From Microvirga flavescens (GTDB lineage: Bacteria > Pseudomonadota > Alphaproteobacteria > Rhizobiales > Beijerinckiaceae), in NCBI RefSeq assembly GCF_003290125.1, contig NZ_QMKH01000009.1, positions 1 to 64,000 on the forward strand: a DNA stretch of 64,000 nt, given 5' to 3'. The notes beneath the pieces were generated by a model. That model was not told the origin of the DNA and did not search any database. It worked only from the letters and a program-made list of their open reading frames with translations. The translations under genes were made by a program, and so were the position numbers. Position 1 is the stretch's first letter. Each line of letters starts with the position of its first letter. Of the stretch, positions 55,097-63,970 are shown one piece after another.

Positions 55097-56224
55097 ATGA
55101 AGAAAATGCTGTTGACCAGCGTCGCGCTCGGTCTTGGCCTCGCCTTCTCGGGCGCGGCCAACGCGCAGATCAAGATCGGCGTCGCCGGCCCCATCACGGG
55201 ACCGAACGCCGCTTTCGGCGCGCAGCTGAAGAATGGCGTCGAGCAGGCCGTTGAGGACATCAACGCCGCCGGCGGCATCAACGGACAGAAGCTTCAGGTC
55301 GTCGTCGGCGACGACGTGTCCGATCCCAAGCAGGGCGTTTCGGTGGCGAACAAGTTCGCGGCTGAAGGCGTCAAGTTCGTCGTCGGTCACTTCAACTCCG
55401 GCGTCTCGATCCCGGCCTCGCAGGTCTATGAGGAAGCCGGTATCGTCCAGGTCACCCCGGCCTCGACGAACCCGACCTTCACCGAGCGCAAGATGTGGAA
55501 CACCTTCCGCACCTGCGGCCGCGACGACCAGCAGGGCGCTGTCGCGGGCGGCTACCTCGCCGACAAGTTCAAGGGCAAGAAGGTCGCCGTCGTCCACGAC
55601 AAGACCCCCTACGGAAAGGGCCTTGCCGACGAGACCCTGAAGGCGATGAACGCCAAGGGCCTCAAGGAAGTGGTCTATGAAGGCATCAACCCGGGTGAAA
55701 AGGACTACTCCGCTCTCGTCTCGAAGCTGAAGCAGGCGGGCGTGGACGTGGTCTACTACGGCGGCCTCCACACGGAAGCCGGCCTCATCATCCGCCAGAT
55801 GCGCGATCAGGGCCTCAACGCCCCGATGATGTCGGGCGACGGCATCGTGTCGGCCGAGTTCGTCTCGATCGCCGGCCCGGGCGCCGAAGGCACGCTGATG
55901 ACCTTCTCGCCGGATCCGCGCAAGAACCCGAACGCCAAGGACGTCGTGGCCAAGTTCAAGGCTAAGAACTACGACCCCGAGGCCTACACGCTCTACAGCT
56001 ACGCTGCAGCGCAGATCCTCGCCGAGGCCGCCAAGCAGGCCGGCTCGCTCGACGGCAAGAAGGTCGCCGAGGTCATGCATTCCGGCAAGCCGTTCAAGAC
56101 CGTCATCGGTGACATCTCCTACGACAAGAAGGGCGACATCACCCGTCCAGACTACATCATGTACGTCTGGAAGAAGGGCGCCGACGGCAAGATCGACTAC
56201 TCGGGCAACGAGCTCGGCATGTAA
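55097..56224 (+). CDS. livK: Branched-chain amino acid ABC transporter substrate-binding protein
   Basis: A 375-residue periplasmic binding protein of the Leu/Ile/Val type. A signal peptide (about 1-23, ending ANAQ) is followed by IKIGVAGPITGPNAAFGAQLKNGVEQAVEDINAAGG (as IKIGVAGPITGPNAAFG), the family's start. VTPASTNPTFTERK and FKAKNYDPEAYTLYSY follow. An AGAGGAG ribosome site precedes the ATG. The gap of 124 bases after the previous gene may hold its own promoter. An intrinsic terminator follows. Confidence 0.96.
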   Translation: MKKMLLTSVALGLGLAFSGAANAQIKIGVAGPITGPNAAFGAQLKNGVEQAVEDINAAGGINGQKLQVVVGDDVSDPKQGVSVANKFAAEGVKFVVGHFNSGVSIPASQVYEEAGIVQVTPASTNPTFTERKMWNTFRTCGRDDQQGAVAGGYLADKFKGKKVAVVHDKTPYGKGLADETLKAMNAKGLKEVVYEGINPGEKDYSALVSKLKQAGVDVVYYGGLHTEAGLIIRQMRDQGLNAPMMSGDGIVSAEFVSIAGPGAEGTLMTFSPDPRKNPNAKDVVAKFKAKNYDPEAYTLYSYAAAQILAEAAKQAGSLDGKKVAEVMHSGKPFKTVIGDISYDKKGDITRPDYIMYVWKKGADGKIDYSGNELGM

Positions 56225-56250
56225 TCGGTCGGCTTAAAGCATTCTGATCG

Positions 56251-56283
56251 AGCCCGCCCTGGGCGACCGGGGCGGGCTTTTTA
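56251..56283 (+). terminator. Intrinsic terminator of the liv operon
   Basis: AGCCCGCC (56251-56258) and GGCGGGCT (56271-56278) form an eight-base-pair stem, followed by a T run (TTTTT). It lies 26 bases after the binding-protein stop. Confidence 0.9.
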
Positions 56284-56300
56284 CTTGCGAAGGATGAAAG

Positions 56301-56690
56301 ATGCCGAACCTGACATTGTCCCTGCTTTCGGACAGCTTCGCTGTCTGTCGCTTTGCGGCGGGGACGCAGGTTCCGCCTCCCCCACCTACCAGCTTCGGTC
56401 TTGTAGTTCACGCGGCTGAGGAAACCACCCTCGTCTGCACCGAGAGCGAAGCTCCGGCAAAGGCCCATATCGTCGACGCGGGCTGGCGCTGCCTGAGGAT
56501 CGAGCAGAGCTTCGATTTCAGTGTCCCCGGCATTCTGGCATCAGTTCTGCAGCCGCTGGCGGACGCCAAGGTCGGTATCTTCGCCACTTCGACCTTCAGC
56601 ACGGATTACGTGCTCGTGAAAGCGCTGGATACGGAGCGTGCCGTCGCCGCGCTGGTGAAAGCCGGGCATGAGGTCAAGCGCCCCCTGTAA
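56301..56690 (+). CDS. ACT domain-containing protein
   Basis: A 129-residue protein of two ACT-like halves. The C-terminal half, VPGILASVLQPLADAKVGIFATSTFSTDYVLVKALD (as GILASVLQPLADAKVGIFA and STDYVLVK), is a clear ACT fold, often a ligand-binding regulator of amino acid metabolism. No enzyme is fused to it. It follows the liv operon terminator. A GAAGGA site precedes the ATG. Confidence 0.85.
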   Translation: MPNLTLSLLSDSFAVCRFAAGTQVPPPPPTSFGLVVHAAEETTLVCTESEAPAKAHIVDAGWRCLRIEQSFDFSVPGILASVLQPLADAKVGIFATSTFSTDYVLVKALDTERAVAALVKAGHEVKRPL

Positions 56691-56705
56691 ACCTGAACGT
56701 CTTGA

Positions 56706-57173
56706 TCAATCCCGCATGAAGCGCGCCCCGAAGCATCCGCGTTTCGCGAAATGCGCGTCCACATGGGAAACGGCGGGATCGGCAAAAAACCGCGCGATCA
56801 GGCGCTCTACCTCCCCGTTCTCTCCAACCTCGGCATCCACGATGAAGGCGGCCGCATCGTAGGCGCGCAGCGAAACCAGCCTGTTGCGCAGGATGGGCGG
56901 CAGCTCATCACGATATGCGCCAGCCTCAGTGGCTCGGCTTACGAAAATCGGGCCGCTGGCGCGATAGGGCGAGGTCGGCGTGGGCTGGTGCGTGTGGTTG
57001 ACGAGAAGAAGCTCCGAACCGAGATCGACCCGCGTCAGCGAAATCCGGCAGGGATAGGCATCAACCTCGTCTGCGAAAACGCGCCGCGCGCCCGCAGCGG
57101 CTAGCTCGCCATCGGAAAGGGTGAAGAGCGGCTCGAAGCTTTCGGGGTTAAGCCCGCGTGCTTGAAAGGACAT
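56706..57173 (-). CDS. DUF1203 family protein
   Basis: A 155-residue protein of DUF1203. Segments are ARRVFADEVDAYPCRISLTRVDLGSELLLVNHTHQP (as DAYPCRISL and LLLVNHTHQP), SPYRASGPIFVSR and LRAYDAAAFIVDAEV. It ends HFAKRGCFGARF. The His- and Cys-rich pattern suggests a metal site, but function is unknown. Convergent with the ACT gene. Confidence 0.87.
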   Translation of the reverse strand: MSFQARGLNPESFEPLFTLSDGELAAAGARRVFADEVDAYPCRISLTRVDLGSELLLVNHTHQPTPTSPYRASGPIFVSRATEAGAYRDELPPILRNRLVSLRAYDAAAFIVDAEVGENGEVERLIARFFADPAVSHVDAHFAKRGCFGARFMRD

Positions 57174-57243
57174 AAACGGTCTCCTGGTAGACCGTCACTC
57201 TTGCAAAAAGCATCGCTCCGAACGACCCGATTTCTGCTCCGGC

Positions 57244-58002
57244 TCAGCCCAGCCGCCCAAGCACCGGAAACGTCTCCAGAAGCCAAAAAGACATCTGCGT
57301 GATCCAACCGGCAAGATGATTGTCGAAGAAGTAGAAGCTCGGAATGAAGGAAAGGCCTGTTATGATCAGGAGCACGCCCATCGTTCTCTCGATCACGATG
57401 AAGCGGGAATGCATGCGCTTGAGAAAACGCGTGAAGGGTTTCATGGCGAAAGCCGCCAGCAGGAACGGAATGCCAAGGCCCGCCGAATAGGCGGCGAGAA
57501 GGACGGCGCCATGCGCGACGCTCGCCTCCGATCCCGCCACGGCGAGGATCGCCGCCAGCACCGGCCCGATGCAGGGCGTCCACCCGAAGGCGAAGGCAAG
57601 ACCCATCACATAAGCACCCCACAGCCCGATCGGCTTGTCGATATGCAGGCGCGCCTCGCGATAGAGGAAATGAACGCGGAACACGCCGACGAAATGCAGG
57701 CCCATCACGATGATGGCAAAGCCCGCAATGGCGCTCAGAACGTCGAGATATTGCCGGACAACCTGTCCGAGAGCAGAAGCCGTCGCGCCCAAGAGCACGA
57801 AGACGGTCGCGAAACCCGCCACGAAAAGCAGCGCCGCCCCGATGGCGCGGCGGCGCACGGCCTTGTCGTCCCCGTCGTGCAATTCATCGAACGTGGTGCC
57901 CGCCAGGAAGGACAGGTAGGGCGGCACCAGCGGCAGGACGCAGGGGCTTAAGAAGCTGATGAAGCCGCCTAGCATGGCGGCGGGAAGCGAGACGTTGAGC
58001 AT
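57244..58002 (-). CDS. ccdA: Cytochrome c biogenesis protein CcdA
   Basis: A 252-residue inner-membrane protein with six helices that carries electrons from cytosolic thioredoxin to the periplasm. The paired Cys are in SFLSPCVLPLVPPY (helix 1) and GWTPCIGPVL (helix 4). Proline-rich flanks are typical. The start MLNVSLPAAML suits the family; an earlier in-frame ATG adds 15 residues. Its partner thioredoxin-like proteins are not in the window. Confidence 0.93.
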   Translation of the reverse strand: MLNVSLPAAMLGGFISFLSPCVLPLVPPYLSFLAGTTFDELHDGDDKAVRRRAIGAALLFVAGFATVFVLLGATASALGQVVRQYLDVLSAIAGFAIIVMGLHFVGVFRVHFLYREARLHIDKPIGLWGAYVMGLAFAFGWTPCIGPVLAAILAVAGSEASVAHGAVLLAAYSAGLGIPFLLAAFAMKPFTRFLKRMHSRFIVIERTMGVLLIITGLSFIPSFYFFDNHLAGWITQMSFWLLETFPVLGRLG

Positions 58003-58167
58003 GAGGCCTTCTAATGCCTTCCGTCCACCGGCGAAAGGCGGCAGCACGGCTGTTCTCGCGCTTGTGAAGGGGCCACGTGGCGATGGCGCTCCGGTGGATC
58101 ACGAACCTATCTATACACGCTTGCCGCCTTGGGGCAGCCTGAAGCTTCGCAGAGTGGACTTTTTCTC

Positions 58168-59178
58168 ATGCTCGGTCCTCGGAACCTCATTACGGACGTG
58201 GAAGGCATCCGGGTCGGCAACGCCCATGACGCCGCCCTCGCCTCCGGCGTCACGGTTGCCCTGTTCGACAGCTTTGCCGTCACCTCCTGCGCCATCCACG
58301 GCGGCGCGCCGGGGACGCGGGAGACGGACCTCCTTGAACCGGACAAGATGGTCCCCGGCATCAACGGCATCGTCCTCTCCGGCGGCTCGGCCTTCGGGCT
58401 CGATGCGGCGAGCGGCGTCCAGGCGGCGTTACGGGAAAAAGGCGTCGGCTTCGCCGTCAGGGATGTCCGCGTACCGCTGGTCTCGCAGGCGGTGATTTTC
58501 GACTTGCTCAATGGCGGCAATAAGGATTGGGGCCGCTATCCGCCCTATCGCGAGCTGGGGTACGAGGCCGTGCAGAAGATGGGGCTCGACTTCCCCCTCG
58601 GCACCGTCGGCGGTGGCTACGGCGCGACAACCGCGAACCTGAAAGGCGGCCTCGGCTCCGCCAGCGCCGTCACCTCGACTGGACACACGGTCGGCGCACT
58701 GGTGATCGTCAACTCAATCGCCTCCGCCGTCATCGGCGACGGCCCGCATTTCTGGGCCGGCGGGTTCGAGGAGAACGGCGAGTTCGGCGGTCTCGGTCTG
58801 CCGCAAAAGATCGAGCCGGAAAAGCGCAAGTTAATCTGGAAAGGCGGCCCGCAGCCGGCGACCACCATCGCACTCGTTGCCACCGACGCGGTGCTGACGA
58901 AGGGCCTGGCCAAGCGCCTCGCCATCGCCGCCCACGGAGGACTCGCACGGGGCCTGCGCTTCGCTCATGCCCTCTTCGACGGCGACACGGTCTTCGCCGC
59001 TTCCACGGGACGCAGGCCGTTGAAGGACGAGCCCACCGAGTTCACCGAAATGACCGCCATCGCCACCGACTGCCTGACCCGCGCCATCGCGCGCGGAGTC
59101 TATGAGGCGACGGCGCTGCCCTATCCGGACGCGCAGCCGGCTTGGCGGGATCACTTCAGCAAAGAGTGGCAGGATTAG
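58168..59178 (+). CDS. P1 family peptidase (DmpA-like)
   Basis: A 336-residue N-terminal nucleophile hydrolase of the DmpA type, which cuts itself into two chains and acts on short peptides or amides. Family segments are VEGIRVGNAHDA, GGAPGTRETDLLEP, LSGGSAFGLDAASGV, GTVGGGYGATTAN, GGLGSAS (near the expected cleavage site) and VGALVIVNSIAS. The start MLGPRN was preferred to a TTG 13 codons earlier. A dispersed repeat follows the stop. Confidence 0.88.
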   Translation: MLGPRNLITDVEGIRVGNAHDAALASGVTVALFDSFAVTSCAIHGGAPGTRETDLLEPDKMVPGINGIVLSGGSAFGLDAASGVQAALREKGVGFAVRDVRVPLVSQAVIFDLLNGGNKDWGRYPPYRELGYEAVQKMGLDFPLGTVGGGYGATTANLKGGLGSASAVTSTGHTVGALVIVNSIASAVIGDGPHFWAGGFEENGEFGGLGLPQKIEPEKRKLIWKGGPQPATTIALVATDAVLTKGLAKRLAIAAHGGLARGLRFAHALFDGDTVFAASTGRRPLKDEPTEFTEMTAIATDCLTRAIARGVYEATALPYPDAQPAWRDHFSKEWQD

Positions 59179-59225
59179 AGCATGATCAGAACAAGTGGAA
59201 ACCGGTTGTTCGCCCGGATCATGCG
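59177..59225. repeat. Dispersed repeat copy next to the P1 peptidase stop
   Basis: The sequence runs AGAGCATGATC, AAGTGGAAACCGGTTG and GATCATGCG. It is a variant of the 50-bp repeats at 30.4 and 32.1 kb. It overlaps the end of the P1 peptidase gene. Confidence 0.65.
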
Positions 59226-59240
59226 ATCTCAAGAAGAATA

Positions 59241-59275
59241 AGACTTTGATCGTTTCAATTAAACGATCAAAGTCT
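59241..59275. repeat. Perfect 15-bp inverted repeat between convergent genes
   Basis: AGACTTTGATCGTTT (59241-59255) and AAACGATCAAAGTCT (59261-59275) are perfect inverted copies with a five-base loop. It overlaps the stop codon of the LuxR-like gene and lies beside a dispersed repeat. It may end transcription from both sides. Confidence 0.8.
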
Positions 59276-60398
59276 AGAGCGGGAGTGCCGCAGCCTGCCT
59301 TGCGGTGGAGCTGTATTCTGGATCGTTCCCGAGCCGCGATAAGAAGTTCGCGATGCGAGCTTCCAATCTGCTTTGTGTGTTTCCAAGCGCCCAGTCGAGG
59401 GTGGCTTGAACGTTCTCAGTCGAGGCAAGGAGCGCTGCGGCCAGGCGTGGAGAGGTGGCCGCAATCAGTCTTCCCCAGTGCTGAGCCTCACCGGCATCAA
59501 TGGCAAAGCGGGTCCGCACCAAATCCATGAGCCGGTTCTCAGCCGGCCGGATCATGAGCAACGAGCTCTCGCAGCCGAACAGATCCTGGGCGGCGCCGCG
59601 CATCGGGATCAGATAAGCGACAGAAGGCCCGTGCTCTTCCGTGGCCGGGAGAAAAATGGGACCGCGCAACTGATTGAACAAGCCGGCCGTAATCTGTTCG
59701 AGGCTCTCGCTCAAATGGCGTTGAGCCTCTTCATTCGTAAAGGTGACCCGATCACCGGCGCCCACCGTTAGCTGAGAAAGCCGGGTCTCCATGGCTCGAT
59801 TGCAAGCCAAAAGGCGGCCGTTCCGGGTGAGCACCGCAGCGGGAACATCCATGAACTCGAGAGCAGAAACCGCCGATCGGGCCTGCCGCGTTGCGAGATT
59901 CGTAAACAGGAAGGAGGCGCGCGCGAGGTGCGCCCGGAGGAGATTGAGATTCGCCCTCATGTCCCGCTCCAAAGGCCCCTGATCGTAGCGACGCTCGAAG
60001 CGCATGCAAACAAGGCCGTTGCCAGGGATCTGCATGATGGCACCAGCGGACCACCCGCCGCCACGCGGACGGTGAAAATCCCGATACATGGGAATTGAAT
60101 CAACTTCGCCGGGTGCAAAAAGATCGGTCTCGTCGAAGAACCGAAGGCGCTTGCGCTGAAGGCCGCGCTTGATCCAGGTGTTTTGCAAATGCCAGCCATC
60201 GGCATACCAATCAGCCAGAATGGGCTGATAGTAATCCGTAGCGACCCAGGATCGTTCGCCTCTTCCGCTGACGGCGGCAACAAAGCCCCCCTCGGCTCCT
60301 GCAAGGGCGGAAATCCGATTGAGAACCTCGAACCATCGCTCAGGAATGACTGCAGCTTCGTAGATGTCGCTTATCAGCGACCGGGTGCCCCCCAGCAT
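59274..60398 (-). CDS. LuxR-like transcriptional regulator with diverged HTH
   Basis: A 374-residue protein. The N-terminal three-quarters resemble the sensory region of LuxR-type regulators found in this order: YEAAVIPERWFEVLNRI at the start and later VPAAVLTRNGRLLACNRAM. The C-terminal 60 residues align with a LuxR helix-turn-helix: FAIDAGEAQHWGRLIAA, then STENVQATLDWAL and SRLEARIANFL. The usual recognition residues are changed (ATL for the common NQL-type segment), so DNA binding may be altered. The ligand is unknown. Confidence 0.7.
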   Translation of the reverse strand: MLGGTRSLISDIYEAAVIPERWFEVLNRISALAGAEGGFVAAVSGRGERSWVATDYYQPILADWYADGWHLQNTWIKRGLQRKRLRFFDETDLFAPGEVDSIPMYRDFHRPRGGGWSAGAIMQIPGNGLVCMRFERRYDQGPLERDMRANLNLLRAHLARASFLFTNLATRQARSAVSALEFMDVPAAVLTRNGRLLACNRAMETRLSQLTVGAGDRVTFTNEEAQRHLSESLEQITAGLFNQLRGPIFLPATEEHGPSVAYLIPMRGAAQDLFGCESSLLMIRPAENRLMDLVRTRFAIDAGEAQHWGRLIAATSPRLAAALLASTENVQATLDWALGNTQSRLEARIANFLSRLGNDPEYSSTARQAAALPL

Positions 60399-60525
60399 CC
60401 GCTCCCCCTGTAACGTTGGGGCAGATCATAAATGCTCCACCTCGTCATTCAAGCAATTCCCCCTCTAATCGGATAGGCTCGCTATCTTGTGAGGGGTTGC
60501 TCTAAATGTGCCTGCGGGCAAGCGC

Positions 60526-61767
60526 TTAGAACCGGTCCACCCGATACGGCGTCGGGTCCACCACCGTCTCACCGCCCGTGATCATCTCGGCCAGCAGGCG
60601 GCCCGTGATCGGGCCGAGGGTCAGGCCGTGATGGGCGTGGCCGAAGCCGAACCAGAGGTCCTTATGCTTCGGGGCCGGGCCGATGATCGGCATCATGTCC
60701 GGCGTGCAGGGGCGCATGCCCATCCACGGCTCGGCGTCGAGCCGCTCGCCGAGCGGGAACAGGCTGCGCGCGATGGGCTCGGCCCGCCGGAGCTGCACGG
60801 GCGTCTTCGGCGCATCGCGCAGGGCGAATTCCGCGCCCGTGGTGAGGCGGATGCCCTTGACCATCGGGGCGAGGAAGTAGCCACGCTCGAAATCGAGCGT
60901 CGGGTGGTTGAGGATGGCGTTGCCTTCCGGCTTGTAATGCATGTGGTAGCCGCGCTTCACGGCAAGCGGCAGATGATAGCCGAGGCGCTTGGTGACCACG
61001 TCGGCCCAGGGGCCGAGGGCCACGACCGCCGCGCCGGCCTCGACAGGGCCGTTCTCGGTCTGAACACGCCAGCCGGTGGCGGTCTGCTCGAGGGTCTTGG
61101 CATCGCCGCCCGCAAGCTTGCCGCCGAGCTTTTCGAACAGGGTGACGTAGGACATGGTCAGGCCGTGCGGATCGATGACCGAGGCCGGGTCCGTCCAGTG
61201 CAGGCCGCCGACGAGCGGGGCGGTGAGGTGCGGCTCAAGCTCGCTGACGCCCGCGCTGTTCAGGGCCGCGAAGTTCACGCCGAAATCGCGTTTCACCTGC
61301 TCCGCGTCCTTGACCTGCGTTTCCATCGCCTTTTCGGAGCGGAACACCTTGATCCAGCCCTTGTGGCGGATGAGGTCCGTCGAGCCCGCCTCCGTGGCGA
61401 GGGCCATATGCTCGGTCACGCAACGCTCGATCAGGGGCGCGTAGAGGCGCGCAATCGCCTTATGATGCGAGGGGCGGGAGTGCATCCAGTACTGGAACAG
61501 GAAGGGCGCGATGTGCGGCAAAGCCGCCAGGTGATAGTGCGCGTCGATGGTGTTGTTGAGCGCATAGCGCAGAAGCGCGCCGAAATCGTGCGGGAAGCCG
61601 TAAGGATAGACGCCCTCGCGCTGGATGAGGCCCGCATTGCCGAAGGAGGTTTCCTCGGCGGGCCGCCGCCGGTCCACCAGGAGCACGGAGCGCCCCTTTT
61701 TCTGAAGGTGCAAAGCGATCGACACGCCGACAATACCGGCGCCAAGAACGACTACATCCGTACGCAT
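60526..61767 (-). CDS. dadA: D-amino-acid dehydrogenase / FAD-dependent oxidoreductase
   Basis: A 413-residue flavoprotein of the DadA type, oxidising D-amino acids to keto acids and passing electrons to the membrane. The FAD-binding VVVLGAGIVGVSIALHLQKKG (as LGAGIVGVSIALHL) opens the protein. It is followed by DRRRPAEETSFGNAGLI (as ETSFGNAG), VVALGPWAD and the C-terminal GFGHAHHGLTLGPITG (as GHAHHGLTLGP). Related FAD oxidases with other substrates have the same layout. The ATG at 61767 was chosen over upstream in-frame codons. Divergent from rpe. Confidence 0.88.
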   Translation of the reverse strand: MRTDVVVLGAGIVGVSIALHLQKKGRSVLLVDRRRPAEETSFGNAGLIQREGVYPYGFPHDFGALLRYALNNTIDAHYHLAALPHIAPFLFQYWMHSRPSHHKAIARLYAPLIERCVTEHMALATEAGSTDLIRHKGWIKVFRSEKAMETQVKDAEQVKRDFGVNFAALNSAGVSELEPHLTAPLVGGLHWTDPASVIDPHGLTMSYVTLFEKLGGKLAGGDAKTLEQTATGWRVQTENGPVEAGAAVVALGPWADVVTKRLGYHLPLAVKRGYHMHYKPEGNAILNHPTLDFERGYFLAPMVKGIRLTTGAEFALRDAPKTPVQLRRAEPIARSLFPLGERLDAEPWMGMRPCTPDMMPIIGPAPKHKDLWFGFGHAHHGLTLGPITGRLLAEMITGGETVVDPTPYRVDRF

Positions 61768-61949
61768 GAAGCCCATTTCCCCATTTGGCGTCTCTCGTCG
61801 CCGAGAGCGTGAGGTTCGTTTCCCGCCCTCACGATTGCTACGTTCATAATCCGCCGCCTTCCCCCCGTCCATGCCTTTCCCGCAGATCATGGCTGTGGCG
61901 ACGCTGCGACCTGTTGCAGTCAAGGGCGCGGGCATGCTACCGCCCCGTC

Positions 61950-62621
61950 ATGACCCGTCCCCTGCTCATTGCCCCCTCGATCCTTTCCGCTGATTTCGCG
62001 AAGCTCGGCGAGGAAGTCCGTGCCGTCGACGCCGCCGGCGGCGACTGGATCCACATCGACGTGATGGACGGGCATTTCGTGCCCAACATCACCCTTGGCC
62101 CCGACATCGTGAAGGCGATCCGCCCGCACTCGGCCAAGGTGTTCGATGTGCACCTGATGATCGCGCCGACGGACCCATATCTGGAGGCCTTCGCCAAGGC
62201 AGGCGCTGACATCATCAGCATCCACGCGGAGGCGGTACCCCATATCCACCGCTCGCTCCAGACCATCCGCCATCTCGGCAAGAAGGCGGGCATCGTGCTC
62301 AACCCAGGCACGTCCGAGCACGCCATCGAGCCGGTGCTCGACATGGTGGACCTGATCCTGTGCATGACGGTCAATCCCGGCTTCGGCGGGCAGGCCTTCA
62401 TCGGCTCCGTCTGCGAGAAGATCCGCCGCATCAAGAAAATGGTCGGCAATCGGAACATCGACATCGAGGTCGATGGCGGCGTGACGCCCGAGACCGCGCC
62501 TCTCGTGGCCGAGGCCGGCGCGAACGTGCTGGTCGCCGGTTCCGCCGCCTTCAAGGGCGGCCCCTCGGCCTACGCCCCGAACATCGCCGCCATCCGCGCG
62601 GCCGCCGAAAAGGCCCGCTGA
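61950..62621 (+). CDS. rpe: Ribulose-phosphate 3-epimerase
   Basis: A 223-residue TIM-barrel enzyme interconverting ribulose-5-phosphate and xylulose-5-phosphate. Family motifs are [32 protein letters not shown] (as [12 protein letters not shown]), DVHLMI and [12 protein letters not shown] near the end holds a metal ligand Asp. The ATG at 61950 is the family start; a 55-codon in-frame extension is rejected. Followed 41 bases on by purB. Confidence 0.96.
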   Translation: MTRPLLIAPSILSADFAKLGEEVRAVDAAGGDWIHIDVMDGHFVPNITLGPDIVKAIRPHSAKVFDVHLMIAPTDPYLEAFAKAGADIISIHAEAVPHIHRSLQTIRHLGKKAGIVLNPGTSEHAIEPVLDMVDLILCMTVNPGFGGQAFIGSVCEKIRRIKKMVGNRNIDIEVDGGVTPETAPLVAEAGANVLVAGSAAFKGGPSAYAPNIAAIRAAAEKAR

Positions 62622-62662
62622 CCCTTTCCCTCTTCTCCTCCAACCGCACGAGGCACCAGACC

Positions 62663-63970
62663 ATGATCCCCCGCTACAGCCGCCCCGACATGGTTGCGAT
62701 CTGGTCGCCCGAGACCAAGTTCCGCATCTGGTTTGAGATCGAAGCGCACGCCACCACGGCCCTCGCCGATCTCGGCGTGGTGCCAAAAGAGGCCGCCGAC
62801 CTCGTCTGGGAGAAAGGCTCCAAGGCGACCTTCGACGTGGAGCGCATCGACACCATCGAGCGCGAGGTGAAGCACGACGTCATCGCCTTCCTGACGCATC
62901 TTTCCGAGATCGTCGGGCCCGAAGCCCGCTTCGTGCACCAGGGCATGACCTCCTCCGACGTGCTCGACACCTGCTTCAACGTGCAGCTCGTGCGCGCCAC
63001 GGACATTCTGCTCAAGGACATCGAAGGGCTTCTCGCCGCCATCAAGCGCCGCGCCTTCGAGCACAAGATGACGCCGACCATCGGCCGTTCGCACGGCATT
63101 CATGCGGAGCCGGTGACCTTCGGCCTCAAGCTCGCCCAGGCTTATGCGGAATTCGAGCGCTGCAAGCTGCGCCTCATCGAAGCCCGCCGCGAGGTCGCCA
63201 CCTGCGCCATTTCCGGCGCGGTCGGCACCTTCGCCAATATCGACCCGCGCGTGGAGGAATACGTTGCGGAGAAGATGGGGCTCGAGGCCGAGCCGGTCTC
63301 AACCCAGGTCATCCCCCGCGACCGCCACGCCATGTATTTCGCGACGCTCGGCGTCGTCGCCTCGTCCATCGAGCGCCTGGCCATCGAAGTGCGCCACCTG
63401 CAGCGCAGCGAGGTTCTGGAAGCGGAGGAGTTCTTCTCTGCCGGCCAGAAGGGTTCCTCCGCCATGCCGCACAAGCGCAACCCCGTGCTGACGGAAAACC
63501 TCACCGGCCTTGCCCGCATGGTGCGCGCCTATGCCCTGCCGGCGATGGAGAACGTGGCGCTCTGGCACGAGCGGGACATTTCCCACTCCTCCGTTGAGCG
63601 CATGATCGGCCCCGACGCCACCGTGACCCTGGACTTTGCCCTGGCGCGGCTAACCAACGTCATCGACAAGCTCGTGGTCTATCCCGAGAACATGCAGAAG
63701 AACCTGGACCGCCTCGGGGGTCTCGTTCACTCCCAGCGCGTCCTGTTGGCGCTGACGCAGAAGGGCGTCTCCCGCGAGGACGCCTATCGGCTCGTCCAGC
63801 GCAACGCCATGCCGGTCTGGCGCGGCGAAGGCGACTTCCTCACCCTTCTGAAGAACGACAAGGACGTCACCACCGCCCTGACGCCCGCCGAAATCGAGAA
63901 CTGTTTCGACCTCGGCTATCACTTCAAGCACGTCGATACGATCTTCAAGCGTGTCTTCGGCGCAGGCTAG
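62663..63970 (+). CDS. purB: Adenylosuccinate lyase
   Basis: A 435-residue enzyme acting twice in purine synthesis, splitting fumarate from SAICAR and from adenylosuccinate. Motifs are IPRYSRPDMVAIWS at the start, KHDVIAFL, HQGMTSSDVLDT, GRSHGIHAEP with the catalytic His, and the flexible signature loop SSAMPHKRNPV with the catalytic Ser. The start at 62663 fits the family; longer in-frame extensions lie within rpe. Together with rpe it probably forms one operon. Confidence 0.96.
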   Translation: MIPRYSRPDMVAIWSPETKFRIWFEIEAHATTALADLGVVPKEAADLVWEKGSKATFDVERIDTIEREVKHDVIAFLTHLSEIVGPEARFVHQGMTSSDVLDTCFNVQLVRATDILLKDIEGLLAAIKRRAFEHKMTPTIGRSHGIHAEPVTFGLKLAQAYAEFERCKLRLIEARREVATCAISGAVGTFANIDPRVEEYVAEKMGLEAEPVSTQVIPRDRHAMYFATLGVVASSIERLAIEVRHLQRSEVLEAEEFFSAGQKGSSAMPHKRNPVLTENLTGLARMVRAYALPAMENVALWHERDISHSSVERMIGPDATVTLDFALARLTNVIDKLVVYPENMQKNLDRLGGLVHSQRVLLALTQKGVSREDAYRLVQRNAMPVWRGEGDFLTLLKNDKDVTTALTPAEIENCFDLGYHFKHVDTIFKRVFGAG

